A stretch of 64,000 nucleotides of DNA from Aralia elata (lineage: Eukaryota > Streptophyta > Magnoliopsida > Apiales > Araliaceae): NCBI GenBank assembly GCA_034770075.1, contig JAVJAP010000100.1:248001-312000 (forward strand). Direction: 5' to 3'. The translations under genes were made by a program, and so were the position numbers. This document shows, one piece after another, positions 21,677 through 32,552 of the stretch. Within the stretch, counting starts at the first letter, position 1. Each line of letters begins with the position of its first letter. The notes beneath the pieces were generated by a model. The model was given only the letters and a program-made list of their open reading frames with translations, was not told the origin of the DNA and searched no databases.

Positions 21677-22573
21677 ATGACACAATCCTCTCAATCCGGT
21701 GATTTGAATTTTGATCCAGAAATTGAGAAAACTGCACGCAGGCTAAGGAAAGAAGCTCATCAAGTTCGAGGCATCACTGCAGAGTCAGACGAAGTTCCAT
21801 CACCGGGACTCAACATAGCACTTGAATTACTGTCAAATACATCGTCCACCGATTCAGAGGAAGGAGAAGAAATGGCGGTGCCAAATAACAATAGAACACT
21901 CAAAGAATTAGCCACTCCTAATCTTAATCAACAACCCTTGTGCATTGAATATCCTACTTTAACTGCTGCTTTTGAACTTAAATCGGGACTAATTCATCTT
22001 CTGCCTACTTTTCGTGGTCTTACAGGTGAAAATCCATATAAGCACTTGAAGGAATTTCATGTGCTGTGTTCCACCATGAAACCACATGGAATAACTGAGG
22101 ATCAAATCAAGCTAAGGGCATTTCCATTCTCATTAGGAGATATAGCAAAAGACTGGTTGTACTATCTTCCTTCAGGGTCAATTCAGTCATGGAATGACAT
22201 GAAAAGGCTGTTTTTGGAGAAGTACTTTCCTGCTTCAAGAGTTGCCAACATCAGAAAGGAGATATGCAGTATTCGACAGTTCAGCGGAGAGACACTATAT
22301 GAGTATTGGGAAAGATTTAAAAAATTGTGTTCCAGTTGTCCTCCCCATCAAATAGACGATCAACACCTGATTCAGTACTTTTATGAGGGATTATCACCAA
22401 TGGAGCGGAGTATGATCGATGCTGCAAGTGGAGGAGCACTAGTAGACAAGACACCGGAGGCTGCAAGGACTCTAATTGCAAATATGGCTGCTAATTCTCA
22501 GCAGTATGGGATAAGGAATAACCATGCACCTGCAAGAGTGAAGGAGATGACCACGAGCAACCTTGAACAATAA
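21677..22573 (+). CDS. gag: Athila gag, N-terminal/capsid part (element A)
   Basis: 298 codons from ATG 21677, 60 bp after the primer site, to a premature TAA at 22571. Gag forms the virus-like particle that packages element RNA. Residues about 85-240 form the plant retrotransposon gag domain: 'IHLLPTFRGLTGENPYKHLK', 'LRAFPFSLGDIAKDWLYYLP', 'WNDMKRLFLEKYFPASRVAN', then 'ETLYEYWERFKKLCSSCP' and 'IQYFYEGLSPMERSMIDAAS'. The N-terminus is acidic and Ser-rich. The reading frame continues in frame after the TAA (the text 'FDLTAMVRQMA' is typical Athila), so the stop is a nonsense mutation and not the natural gag end. Confidence 0.93.
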   Translation: MTQSSQSGDLNFDPEIEKTARRLRKEAHQVRGITAESDEVPSPGLNIALELLSNTSSTDSEEGEEMAVPNNNRTLKELATPNLNQQPLCIEYPTLTAAFELKSGLIHLLPTFRGLTGENPYKHLKEFHVLCSTMKPHGITEDQIKLRAFPFSLGDIAKDWLYYLPSGSIQSWNDMKRLFLEKYFPASRVANIRKEICSIRQFSGETLYEYWERFKKLCSSCPPHQIDDQHLIQYFYEGLSPMERSMIDAASGGALVDKTPEAARTLIANMAANSQQYGIRNNHAPARVKEMTTSNLEQ

Positions 22574-25216
22574 ATTTTTGATCTAACTGCGATGGTGAGA
22601 CAAATGGCTACAGGAAATACACCAGCAGCAAAAGTGTATGAGATTTGTTTAATGGGTGGTCACAGTACTGATTCTTGTCCAACATTGCAAGAGGATGAAA
22701 CCGCACAACAAGCTAATGCGATGGGGAACTATCAGGCACAACCACAACAGAAGTATAACCCGTACTCCAATACTTACAATCCAGGATGGAGGGATCATCC
22801 TAACCTTAGTTATGGAGGAAATAGGCCACCAACGCAAAGCGTGTATCCGGTTAGACAACAAGGGTTCCCACAAGGCTCTCAACCAACTCAACCCCAATAT
22901 CAACCTAGACAGGCAGCTCCTGCAAATCCTGGAACATCTTTGGAAGACATGTTCAAGGCATTAATGAGTCAGACACAGCAGTTCCAACAGGAAACGAAAA
23001 ATTCTGTTCAAGACTTGAGAAATCAAATAGGTCAACTTGCCACCACAATGGGGAGGTTGGATTCTCAAGGTTCAGGAAAGTTGCCCTCCCAAACAGTTGT
23101 CAATCCAAGGGAGAATGCTAGTGTGATTACACTAAGGAATGGAAAAGAGTTGGAAGTACCCAAAGTAGTTACGGAAATTGAAGAGGACAAAGCTAAAGAG
23201 GAGACTGAGACACCGAGGAGAATTGTTACCCCATCTACTCCAGTTAAGACCCCACCGTTGCCGTTTCCACCTAGAACACACAAGACTTCAAAGAAGGAGG
23301 AAAACGAAAAGGAAATTTTGGAAACCTTCAGGAAGGTAGAGGTAAATATTCCTCTACTGGATGCCATCAAACAAGTGCCCAGGTACGCAAAGTTTTTGAA
23401 AGAATTGTGCACTAACAAAAGAAAATTGAAAGATGATGAAAAAGTCACTGTAGGAGAGAATGTGTCAGCATTGCTTCAAAGAAAAATGCCCCCTAAATGT
23501 AAAGATCCAGGAATGTTTACAATCCCATGCAGAATAGGTAATACCAGATTTGAGAAAGCCATGCTAGATCTAGGAGCTTCAATAAATGTCATGCCATTAT
23601 CTGTATTTGCTTCTTTAAATCTAGGACCTTTGAAACAAACTGGTGTTATCATTCAACTTGCTGATCGTACTAACACTTACCCTCAAGAGGTAATTGAAGA
23701 TGTCTTAGTGCAGGTGAATCAGTTAATATTTCCTGCAGATTTTTACATTGTGGATATGGAAGATAACAGATCTCCAAATCCTTCGCATATCTTATTAGGG
23801 CGGCCATTCTTGAAAACAGCAAGGACAATCATCGATGTGCACAATGGGACCTTGACCATGGAATTTGATGGAGAGAAAATTCAGTTCAATATATATGATG
23901 CCATGAGGTACCCTAGTGATGTTAATCATGTTTTTGCCATTGACATCATTGATTCTATAGTGCAGGAATCTTTTGAACAAGTACACCGGGAAAGCTTGGA
24001 GATGGTCATTACTAACAACTTGGACATGGATAAAGAGGAAGAATTTGACCAGAATCAGGAATTGAAGGAAGTTGTGGCTGCATTGCACTCTTTACCAAAA
24101 TTCACAGATAAGTATACAGTTCAATCAATTCAATTGCATATTTCTCATAAAAAACGGTTACCATCTGTGGAGCAAGCTCCAACCTTAGAATTGAAACCAT
24201 TACCTGCCCACTTGAAATATGCATATTTTGGAACTAATGAAACTTTACCTGTGATTATTGCTAGTAATCTAACCAAAGTGCAGGAAGAAAAATTGTTGAG
24301 AGTCCTAAGGGACCATGTCACAGTGTTTGGTTGGACGATAGCAGATATCAAAGGTATTAGCCCCGCGATGTGCATGCATAGGATTCTTTTGGATGATGGA
24401 GCAAAGCCCACGAGAGAAGCACATCGAAGATTAAATCCACCCATGATGGAGGTAGTCAAGAAAGAGGTGATTAAATTGCTTGATGCAGGCATAATCTACC
24501 CCATCTCCGACAATCAGTGGATGAGTGCGGTACAGGTAGTTCCGAAGAAGTCTGGAATAACTGTCATCACGAATGACAATAATGAGCTAGTACCCACACT
24601 AATACAAACAGGATGGAGAGTGTGTATTGACTACAGAAAATTAAATGTTGTAACTCGAAAAGACCACTTTCCTCTTCCTTTTATTGATCAAATGCTAGAA
24701 CGATTAACGGGGCATACTTATTATTGCTTTCTAGATGGTTTTTCAGGATATAATCAGATCGTAATTGCACCCAAAGACCAGGAAAAGACTACATTCACGT
24801 GTCCATTTGGTACTTTTGCATACCAGAGGATGTCGTTTGGACTTTGCAATGCACCAGGCACTTTTCAGCGATGCATGGTAAGCATTTTTTTTGATCTTTT
24901 AGAAAATTGCATCGAGGTCTTTATGGATGATTTCACAGTACAAGGTGATTCTTTGTATTTGTGCTTGGAAAATCTAACGTGTGTGCTAGATAGATGCTTG
25001 GAAACTAACCTTGTTCTTAATTGGGAAAAGTGTCACTTTATGGTAGAACAGGGTATAGTGCTTGGTCATGTTGTGTCAACTAAAGGTTTAGAGGTTGATA
25101 AAGCTAAGATAGATATTATGTCTGCTTTGCCTTACCCCGCCAATGTGCGGGGATTCGCTCTTTTCTTGGACATGCAGGTTTCTATCGGAGATTTATCAAA
25201 GACTTCTCCAAAATAG
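22574..25216 (+). pseudogene. pol: Athila gag tail, protease and reverse transcriptase (element A)
   Basis: An open frame from 22592 to 25216 continues the gag frame. Near residue 20 is the Athila knuckle YEICLMGGHSTDSCP, in which the usual first Cys is Tyr. A Gln/Pro-rich linker follows. The protease block is at about residues 305-440, with active site LDLGASINVMP and the flap-side ILLGRPFL. RT runs from about residue 580, with 'KEVIKLLDAGIIYPISD', 'GWRVCIDYRKLN', 'FPLPFIDQMLERLTGH', 'FGLCNAPGTFQRCM' and the catalytic box FMDDF. After 'YPANVRGF' a frameshift near 25150 throws the frame out, ending in a spurious stop; the true continuation is the frame starting near 25160. Confidence 0.93.
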
Positions 25217-27079
25217 CTCTGCCATTATGTAAGTTGCTGCAAAAAGATGTGGAATTCCAGTTCGATGAAGCGTGCAAGGAGACATTTGACATGTTGAAGA
25301 GCCTATTGACTTCTGCACCTACGATTCAACCGCCAAATTGGAATCTTCCCTTCGAAATAATGTGTGATTCAAGCAATTATGCAGTCGGGGCTGTTTTGGG
25401 CCAAAGAGTTGACAAAGTTGTCCATGCCATCTATTATGCCTCTAGAACATTGAATGCAGCTGAGATTAACTACTCGACAACAGAAAAAGAACTTTTATCT
25501 GTTGTTTTTGCTTTAGATAAATTTCGATCTTTTTTACTTGGCACTAAAGTTGTAGTTTATTCTGACCATGCAACTCTCAGGTATTTGTTAACCAAGAAGG
25601 ACTCTAAACCCAGGATTATCAGATGGATTCTGCTGTTGCAGGAATTCGACATGGAAATCAAGGATAAGAAGGGAGCGGATAACTTGGTAGCAGATCATTT
25701 GAGTCGACTGATGAGAGATGTGGAGGCACTACCATTATATGATTCCTTTCCAGATGAGCGTCTCTTTTCTATTCAGGAGGAATTGCCTTGGTATGCTAAC
25801 ATTGTTAATTATTTGGCAAGTGCATTTATTCCCAATGAATTTTCTAAAAACCAGAAGGATAAGCTTAGGAGTGATGCTAGACATTATGTTTGGGATGATC
25901 CATATCTGTGGAAATGTTGTGCTGATCAGATAATCCGTAGATGTGTGCCTAATACCGAAACATTGTCTATTTTAACCTTTTGCCATTCCTATGCTTGTGG
26001 AGGTCATTTTGGACCCAAACGGACTACTCATAAGGTTTTAGAAAGTGGTTTTTATTGGCCAACAATTTTTAAAGACTCATATCTATTTTGTAAATCATGC
26101 GAGAATTGTCAACGAACAGGTAGCATATCACATAGAAATCAAATGCCACAAACTCCCATTTTAATTGTTGAGATTTTTGATGTTTGGGGTATTGATTTTA
26201 TGGGACCTTTTCCTGTTTCTCATGGTAATATTTACATTCTCTTGGTTGTTGACTATGTTTATAAGTGGGTGGAAGCTAAAGCCACTAAGACTCATGATTC
26301 TAAAGTTGTTGCAGATTTTGTCAAAACTAACATATTTGTCAGATTTGGAACTCTTAGAGCTATCATCAGCGATAGAGGAACTCACTTTTGCAACAGGATG
26401 CTAGCAACACTTTTCAGGAAGTACAATGTTTTGCATAAGATTTCTATATCTTATCATCCGCAAAGCAATGGTCAGGCTGAAGTATCCAACCATGAAGTGA
26501 AATCCATTTTGGAGAAGGTTGTCAAGCCAAGCAGAAAAGATTGGAGTCTGCAGTTAGAAGATGCATTGTGGGCGTATATAACCGCATACAAAACCCCCAT
26601 TGGTATGTCTCCGTACATATTGGTTTTTGGGAAGCCATGTCATCTACCCGTAGAGTTAGAACACAGAGCTTTTTGGGCGATCAAGCAATGTAATATGAGT
26701 TTGGATGAAGTGGGGATGCATAGGAAGTTCCAGTTACAAGAATTAGAAGAGATGAGGAATGAAGCATATGAGAGTTCTAGACTATACAAGAATAAGACGA
26801 AGGCCTTCCATGACAAGCAAATTTTGAGGAAATATTTCACTGTGGGATAACAAGTTCTCCTATTTAATTCGAGGCTGAAATTATTTCCAGGTAAGTTACG
26901 CTCTCATTGGGAAGGTCCATTTGTTATTATTAATGTGTTTTCTTATGGTGCTATAAATATATAGAATCTAAAGATAGGGAAAGTATTCAAGGTCAATGGA
27001 CATAGGCTGAAACCTTTCCGTGAAGGATTTTCGATGGAGAGTGTGGAGATGATAGACTTAGTGGACCCGAGCTATGAAT
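25160..27079 (+). pseudogene. pol: Athila RNase H and integrase (element A)
   Basis: RNase H (about 25340-25700) shows 'FEIMCDSSNYAVGAVLGQ', 'TTEKELLSVVFALDKFR' and 'VYSDHATLRYLL'. The integrase zinc region is HSYACGGHFGPK followed by CKSCENC (HHCC). The core carries D in 'VWGIDFMGPFP', D in 'IISDRGTHFCN' and E in 'SNGQAEVSNHE' (DDE triad complete). The frame is stopped by TAA at 26848; the same frame then continues the C-terminal region ('VLLFNSRLKLFPGK') to a second stop near 26963 and to the natural end at 27079 ('VDPSYE'). Thus at least two nonsense changes plus the upstream frameshift disable pol. Confidence 0.93.
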
Positions 27080-27096
27080 AATTGAGGAGAATCGAT

Positions 27097-27145
27097 GTCG
27101 GGCTAACGACGTTAACCAAATGCGCTGCTTGGGAGGCAACCCAAG
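27097..27145 (+). other. Post-pol double hairpin with AGGCAA loop (element A)
   Basis: Eighteen bases after the pol stop lies GTCGGGCTAACGAC (arms GTCG/CGAC). It is followed by a hairpin with arms CTTGGG (27128-27133) and CCCAAG (27140-27145) around AGGCAA. The D element has the same arrangement at 63808-63856 with different stem bases that still pair. This suggests a conserved RNA structure; function unknown. Confidence 0.7.
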
Positions 27146-27226
27146 ACATCAGATTTGCTTTTCTATCCCTTTTTATGTATTTATTGGTTTTTTAGTTATT
27201 TCGCTCGTCTTTTGCATGATTGTCTT

Positions 27227-27265
27227 ACATTGGGGACAATGTAAGGTTTGAGTGTGGGGGAGGGG
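27227..27265 (+). other. GNRA-type hairpin followed by internal PPT-like tract (element A)
   Basis: Arms ACATTG (27227-27232) and CAATGT (27237-27242) enclose GGGA, a GNRA tetraloop. Eight bases later is AGTGTGGGGGAGGGG (27251-27265), nearly identical to the true PPT before the 3' LTR (AGTGTGGGGGAATT). It may prime plus-strand synthesis as a second site. Confidence 0.6.
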
Positions 27266-27269
27266 TTTA

Positions 27270-28189
27270 GGTTTAGGTTAGTTTAGGGTAGGTTTTGCTC
27301 TAAGTTTAAAATTTTGAGTTGTTTTGAAAAAAATCTTGAATTTTTTTTGTGTTTGGTCAAGTTTTCAAAGGTTTTTAGTTTTAGAATGAAGATTGATGCC
27401 TTTGATTGAATTTGTTTGATGCTGAATTAATTGTTAAATGATGATAATAAAGTTAGGACCCATAGTTGACTTATTTAGATTGAGTTGGTATTGCATGAGT
27501 ACTTAAGTATGGGATACATGTTTACTTGACTGAGTTATTTATGGAGTTGACTTTGTGCACTGATTTCATGATTTAGAACTGTGTAACTGCTTATCTTGTT
27601 TCCAAGACCATGTGAAGACAAAATTGGACATTTGAAAAAATTGAGAGAAAAAAATAAACTAAAAAAAACATTTTTTTCTCCAAAGGAAGACATGTGGTGG
27701 GTTGAGATGGAGCATAAAACGCACTCACCCATAAACACGTGCATCGAGATGGAGCGTAAAACGCACTCGTTGGTGATAAGAAAAGTGAGATGGGGCATAA
27801 AATGCACTCGCTTAAGAAAAGAATGCGAAAGCTGAAATGGAGTATAAAATGCATTCACCTGAATGAAAAAAAATGAATGGCAGAAAAAAAAACATGTTCT
27901 GGTTTTGAGTTAGTGTGCACGGTTGTTGTTCCATACAAACTGAGTTGAGTATCTGTGTTAATCATAGGAGATGCTTATGTGGTTTCAATTTGATTTAGAG
28001 ATGTTCAATGGGGAATGATGAGGTTATTGTTATTTGTTGATTGATGAAGTTTAGAACAAATTTCTGTTGATTGGTATTAGTATTCATGGATGTTAATTGA
28101 ATTTGAACCTTTGAGAGTTTGGTTGAATGGAATTCAAATGATTTCAATATAACTTTTGTTTTAGTTTACACGAGGACGTGTAAAGACTA
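27270..28189 (+). other. Noncoding 3' region of element A
   Basis: About 900 bp between the internal PPT-like tract and the PPT. It is rich in T and G, with no frame that looks like the env-like ORF some Athila elements carry. It contains a cluster of four 23-bp repeats (27704-27856). Antisense frames at 27535-27858 arise from those repeats and are not credible genes. Confidence 0.7.
27704..27856 (+). repeat. Four imperfect 23-bp repeats in the 3' region of A
   Basis: Units at 27704-27726, 27746-27768, 27787-27809 and 27834-27856 share GAGATGGAGC, then ATAAAACGCACTC with few changes; centre spacing is 41-47 bp. The changes are mostly C/T and A/G transitions. Confidence 0.9.
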
Positions 28190-28203
28190 AGTGTGGGGGA
28201 ATT
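28190..28203 (+). other. Polypurine tract of element A
   Basis: AGTGTGGGGGAATT lies directly against the 3' LTR start at 28204, the expected plus-strand primer of a gypsy element. Confidence 0.9.
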
Positions 28204-29524
28204 TGATAAGTGCATAATATTTATTTATTTGCATTCCTTTATATTTAGTTTATTGCATGTTTTATTGTGTATATGCACCTATTAAATTGTTTATTGATTT
28301 CAGGAGGATTCAAAGCCAAAAGTGGAAAAAGATGAAAAATCGGAGCTAAAACGAGAAAAAGTTGAAAAGTTGAAAATTGAGGTTCTCGCCCCGGCGAGAA
28401 CTTTGTACTAGGATTTCTCGCCCCGGCGAGGAAGCCTCTGCCCATTTTCGCCCCAGCCGATCTAGAGTTCGCCCCGGCCCAGACCTCTCTGGAGTTTCTC
28501 ACCCCGGCGACAAACCTAGTGTAAAATCCTCACCCCGGCGAGAAAGGCGGCGTTGACCAAGTTTGACCAGCTTTGACTTTTGTAATTTTTGAGGATTTCT
28601 ATTTTAGATTGGATTCTTAATTCTTAGGGACTTAGGATATTATCTTAGGACTATAAATAGATGTTTTTAATTTATTATTGAGAGATCTTGACAACTACAA
28701 TTGTAACCCTAATTGGAGAAGATTGAAGGCATGTCAGGCTAAACTCTTACTTTCAGTTGTAAGGGATGTTGAACCTTTTTCATAATTAATGGTTTAATCA
28801 GGTTTTATTTATTTATTCCTTCTTGCATGAGATTTATTCTGATAATCTGTGTTTAATTGATTATATGTTATTTAATCTTTTGATTTGATTTGGCCAATTG
28901 AATTAATTTGATTAATATCATCTGTTAGATTAAGATATAGTATTAAGCAAACGATATTATATCTGATCATAGGTAGCAATTAATAGTATTTGATTGTGGA
29001 CAAGCTTTTGAATATTATTAAGATTATTAGAAGGCAAGTTAAATAATTCCTGATTGTGTAATTGTTGCTTGGAATAACCTAAGTCTCTAATTCTTCATGC
29101 TGCTGTTATATTAAATCTAGACTGATAGTTCTAGGTTATATGATAGTTAGGGTCTCTTGAGGCGATTGTCACATTTGATTTACAAATAAAGAGAATTTCG
29201 GATAATTAGCGATTGCGGTTATCTAGGATTATTAATCTCATTAAAGGAGAAATATTGTTGAACTTGACTTTTCCATAATTATGCTAAGGTGATACTGAAT
29301 TGAAGAACTAAAGCTTTTTATTCATTGATCACTCTTAATTACTTTTGTTGGTTTAGTGAATCAAACTCAAAATCCCCGTTAATAGAAATAATAGGAATAT
29401 TAGAATAAGTAAAAGACTAATTCACTTCTTTGTGGGATCGATCATTGCTTGTCATTATACTAAGTTTTGTGCAAGTAGAGTGTTAGTAAGGTATTAATTT
29501 TGGAGTGTAAAACGACAGCTCCCA
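28204..29524 (+). repeat. 3' LTR of Athila element A
   Basis: 1321 bp, the same length as the 5' LTR. It carries the palindrome array at 28383-28543 and an intact CTATAAATAG box at 28651-28660. It ends GCTCCCA at 29524, after which X solo LTR text resumes. Confidence 0.95.
28383..28543 (+). repeat. TTCTCGCCCCGGCGAGAA palindrome array, 3' LTR of A
   Basis: The first unit (28383-28400) is perfect; the later units have C-to-T or G-to-A changes (TTCTCACCCCGGCGAC, CTCACCCCGGCGAGAA). The 5' LTR has different changes in the same units, so the ancestral array was more regular than either copy. Confidence 0.92.
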
Positions 29525-30568
29525 ATTTTTCTTTTGCGGTGTGACCCTTTAGGTTCTCCATATTAAACCGGTTGTGAATAAATTAATTAGAACAATTCTA
29601 ATCTTATTTAATTAAATAAATTAAACTATTTAATTTATTTAAATAAATAACATTTATTCTGCAATAAGCGTATGCCCCCTTAGCGATTAACGATTTTCCA
29701 GATAATATAAATTTCAACATTAATCACAAAAGAACTTTTCAGTCAATAGTTACCGTAATATTCAATCCTTTTACCATACAATGTTCCAATTAAATATAAG
29801 ACATGAAATTACTGTCAAGTCTTATTTTATTTAATTATATGTATTTCGATTCCCAAATGCACAACTCTAAATAATGTAAATTAGAAACTCCTTTCTAATT
29901 TCATTCTGCCTTGGCCAAGGACTACTAAGTTGTCACTTATCGAATCACATAGGACATTCACATCTTTTACTATATGTGATAGATTCTTTGTTAATCATTC
30001 ACCTATCTCCATGTATAACTTATTATACCCAATCATACCCTTTGATATACTCTAAAGGTCTTAAGGGACATGTCAAAGTATAACTCATCACACACAAGAT
30101 ACTTTGATGATCTCAAGTCCAAGGATCACTTGTACTACTATCACTAGAGGAATTCATATTGACAGGCGAGTAAAACTCCATTAGGTATTCTCCTTAGCAA
30201 GCCACGTTCACTGAACTTATTATCCAATAAGCACTTACATACTTGCTTTAGTGTCTTCACACAAATGATTATGAGATCAATCATCCTCTTCCTAAGAGCA
30301 AGTAACGTATGTACTAATCTATGATTAATCTCCTTTTAGTAATCCAATGATTAGGAACGATTTTAGTTTTAAGCTATCTAAGAATTTAGATCTCATTAGC
30401 ATGATCACCATCATGATTCTAAAAGCATTGCTTAAAACTATGGGTTTATCACATATTAAATAACAACACCATGTGGATAAAGTAAAATTCCTTAAATACA
30501 TGAATAAGATTACAAAGTATATGCTACATCATATCAAATATGATTGGCTTGTGTGCATATTACTTTCA

Positions 30569-30745
30569 GTTCCCTTACCTTGTCCTAACATAAAGGCGTT
30601 CTGCATTTTCTTCCACAAAGAGCTTTATATGGCGGCATGCTGATGCTCGCATGATAACTGTTATTGTATGCAAATTCCACTAAAGGTAGGTGGTCGTCCC
30701 AATTACCCTTGAAGTCCATCACACATGCCTTAATCATGTCCTCCA
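30569..30745 (-). pseudogene. Tekay integrase core fragment (element G)
   Basis: The minus-strand frame 'KACVMDFKGNWDDHLPLVEF' and 'CGRKCRTPLC' equals the C integrase at about 43110-42960. It continues the G pol interrupted by the X solo LTR at 19657. It is cut on its right by copia X2 after 'gtcctcca'. A few substitutions and a stop are present. Confidence 0.88.
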
Positions 30746-32552
30746 TGTTAGGTTTGTATATAACGTAAGCATGCAATCAAATTACATAAATATAGCGGAA
30801 GCGCGATAAAATCAGATTTTAAAATTTTATACAAACCATCACCATGATCTTTCTTTATGCATAATTATTAATTAAATGAAAGAGATGGAGAATAAGAATT
30901 ATACCCTTGTAGAATTTTAGCTTCCTCGGATACAAGTTCACCTCCAATTCCTTTGTGTTCTCCTTGAATTCCACCGATTAAATTCCTTCTTTTGATCAAC
31001 GTTAGCCACCCAAGTGTTTGGCATCTAGAGGTGATCCACCAAGGAATAATATCTATTCAAGAAGATGAGTATTGACAAAACCCTAGTTTCTATCTCTATA
31101 AAAATTATAAGTACTCTCCACAATTTTTATATAAAAGTGTGTAAAAACTAATCTATGATAAGACTCCTCTTATTTATAGATGTAGGAAAACCTTCCCTAA
31201 CCTATTTAGGATTAGGGTTTCTATTCTAATTAAACTCCTTTAATTAATTATACTCCTAATCCAATTAGGAATTTATGAGAGAGTACTTCTATTAGTTAAT
31301 TCTCAATCTCTATTAGGAATTAAATAATAGTAATAATAATAATAATAAGACTCTTCTTATTAATTTAAATTTAATATTTTCAAAATATTAAATAACAAAT
31401 ATTAGGCTATTTAATTTATTCTATCTCTATAGATTAAATTAAATACACTTAACTTATTATTACAATTATGTCATTTACTTCTTAAATAAATATTTTTCTT
31501 TTGCGGTGTGACCCTTTAGGTTCTCCATATTAAACCGGTTGTGAATAAATCAATTAGAACAATTCTAATCTTATTTAAATAAATAAATTAAACTATTTAA
31601 TTCATTTAATTAAATAATATTTATTCTACAATAAGGATAAACCCAGTTAGCGATTAACGACTTTCCAAATCATTTAGATTTTAACATTAATCACAAAAGA
31701 ACCTTTCAGTGAATAGTTACCGTATAATTCAATCCTTCTACCATAAAATGTCCCAATTAAATATAAGACATGGAAATACTATCAAATCTTATTTTTTTTA
31801 ATTATATGTATTTCGATTCCCAAATGCACAACTCTAATCAATACAAATTATAAACTCATTTCTAATTTCATTCTATCTTGGCCAAGGACTACTGAGTTAT
31901 CATTTATCGAATCACATAGTAACTTCACTTCTTGTACTAGATGTGGTAGATTCTTTGTTAATCATTCACCTATCTCCATGTGCAACTTATTATACCCAAT
32001 CATACCATTTGATATACCCTAAAGGTCTTAAGGGACATGTCAAAGTATAACTCATCATACACAAGATACTATGATGATCTCAAGTTCAAGCATCACTTGT
32101 ACTATTATCACTAGAGGAATTCCTATTAACAGGCGAGTAAAACTCCATTAGGTATTCCTTAGCGAGCTACGTTTAGTGAACTTATTCTCCAATAAGCACC
32201 TACATACTTGCTTTAGTGTCTCCACACAAATGATTATGAGATCAATCATCCTCTTCCTAAGAGCAAACAACGTATGTACTAATCTATCCGGATTCACTAA
32301 TCCCCTTTTAGTAAACCAACGATTAGGAACGATTTTAGTTATAAGCTTTCGAAGAATTTAGATATCATTAGCATGATCATCATCATGATTCTAAAAGTAT
32401 TGCTTAAACCTATGAGTTTATCACATATTAAATAACAGCACCATGTAGATAAAGTAAAATGCCTTTAATACTTTTATTAATAACCGAATAAGATTACAAA
32501 GTATATGCTACATCATATCAAATATGATTGGCTTATTTGCATACTACTTTCA
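30746..32552 (-). mobile_element. Copia X2, 3' LTR
   Basis: Ends TGTTAGGTTTG and ACTACTTTCA on the plus strand. It is followed on the right by AAGTGGGAGAT (minus, PPT) and degraded pol, so it is the 3' LTR of a minus-strand copia. An AAT microsatellite lies near 31330. More diverged from X-main than X-main's own two LTRs are from each other. Confidence 0.92.

Larger units (their letters stand above)
20272..29524 (+). mobile_element. Complete Athila-type gypsy element A (9253 bp)
   Basis: It has two 1321-bp LTRs (20272-21592, 28204-29524) that differ at a few dozen sites by eye, a tRNA-Asp-like primer site, gag, protease, RT, RNase H, integrase, a long noncoding 3' region and a PPT. The flanks are AGTTT (20267-20271) and ATTTT (29525-29529). 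Uninterrupted X LTR copies (for example near 31487) show the empty site as 'aaatatttttctttt', so the duplication is ATTTT with one substitution on the left. The element is structurally complete but inactivated by stops and frameshifts. Confidence 0.95.
19658..30568 (-). mobile_element. Copia X solo LTR, split by Athila element A
   Basis: LTR text is present at 19658-20271 and 29525-30568. Target duplications GTTCC at 19653-19657 and 30569-30573 are exact. The first two bases are GA instead of TG. There is no primer site or PPT on either side, so it is a solo LTR. It sits in the integrase of element G and contains A. An AAT microsatellite is at 20140-20178. Confidence 0.92.

Noticed and set aside
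22649..24492. Several antisense ORFs of 80-130 codons
   Set aside because: Shadows of the A gag-pol frame.
27535..27858. Antisense ORFs rich in Cys/His/Phe in the 3' region of A
   Set aside because: Generated by the four 23-bp repeats; no family likeness.
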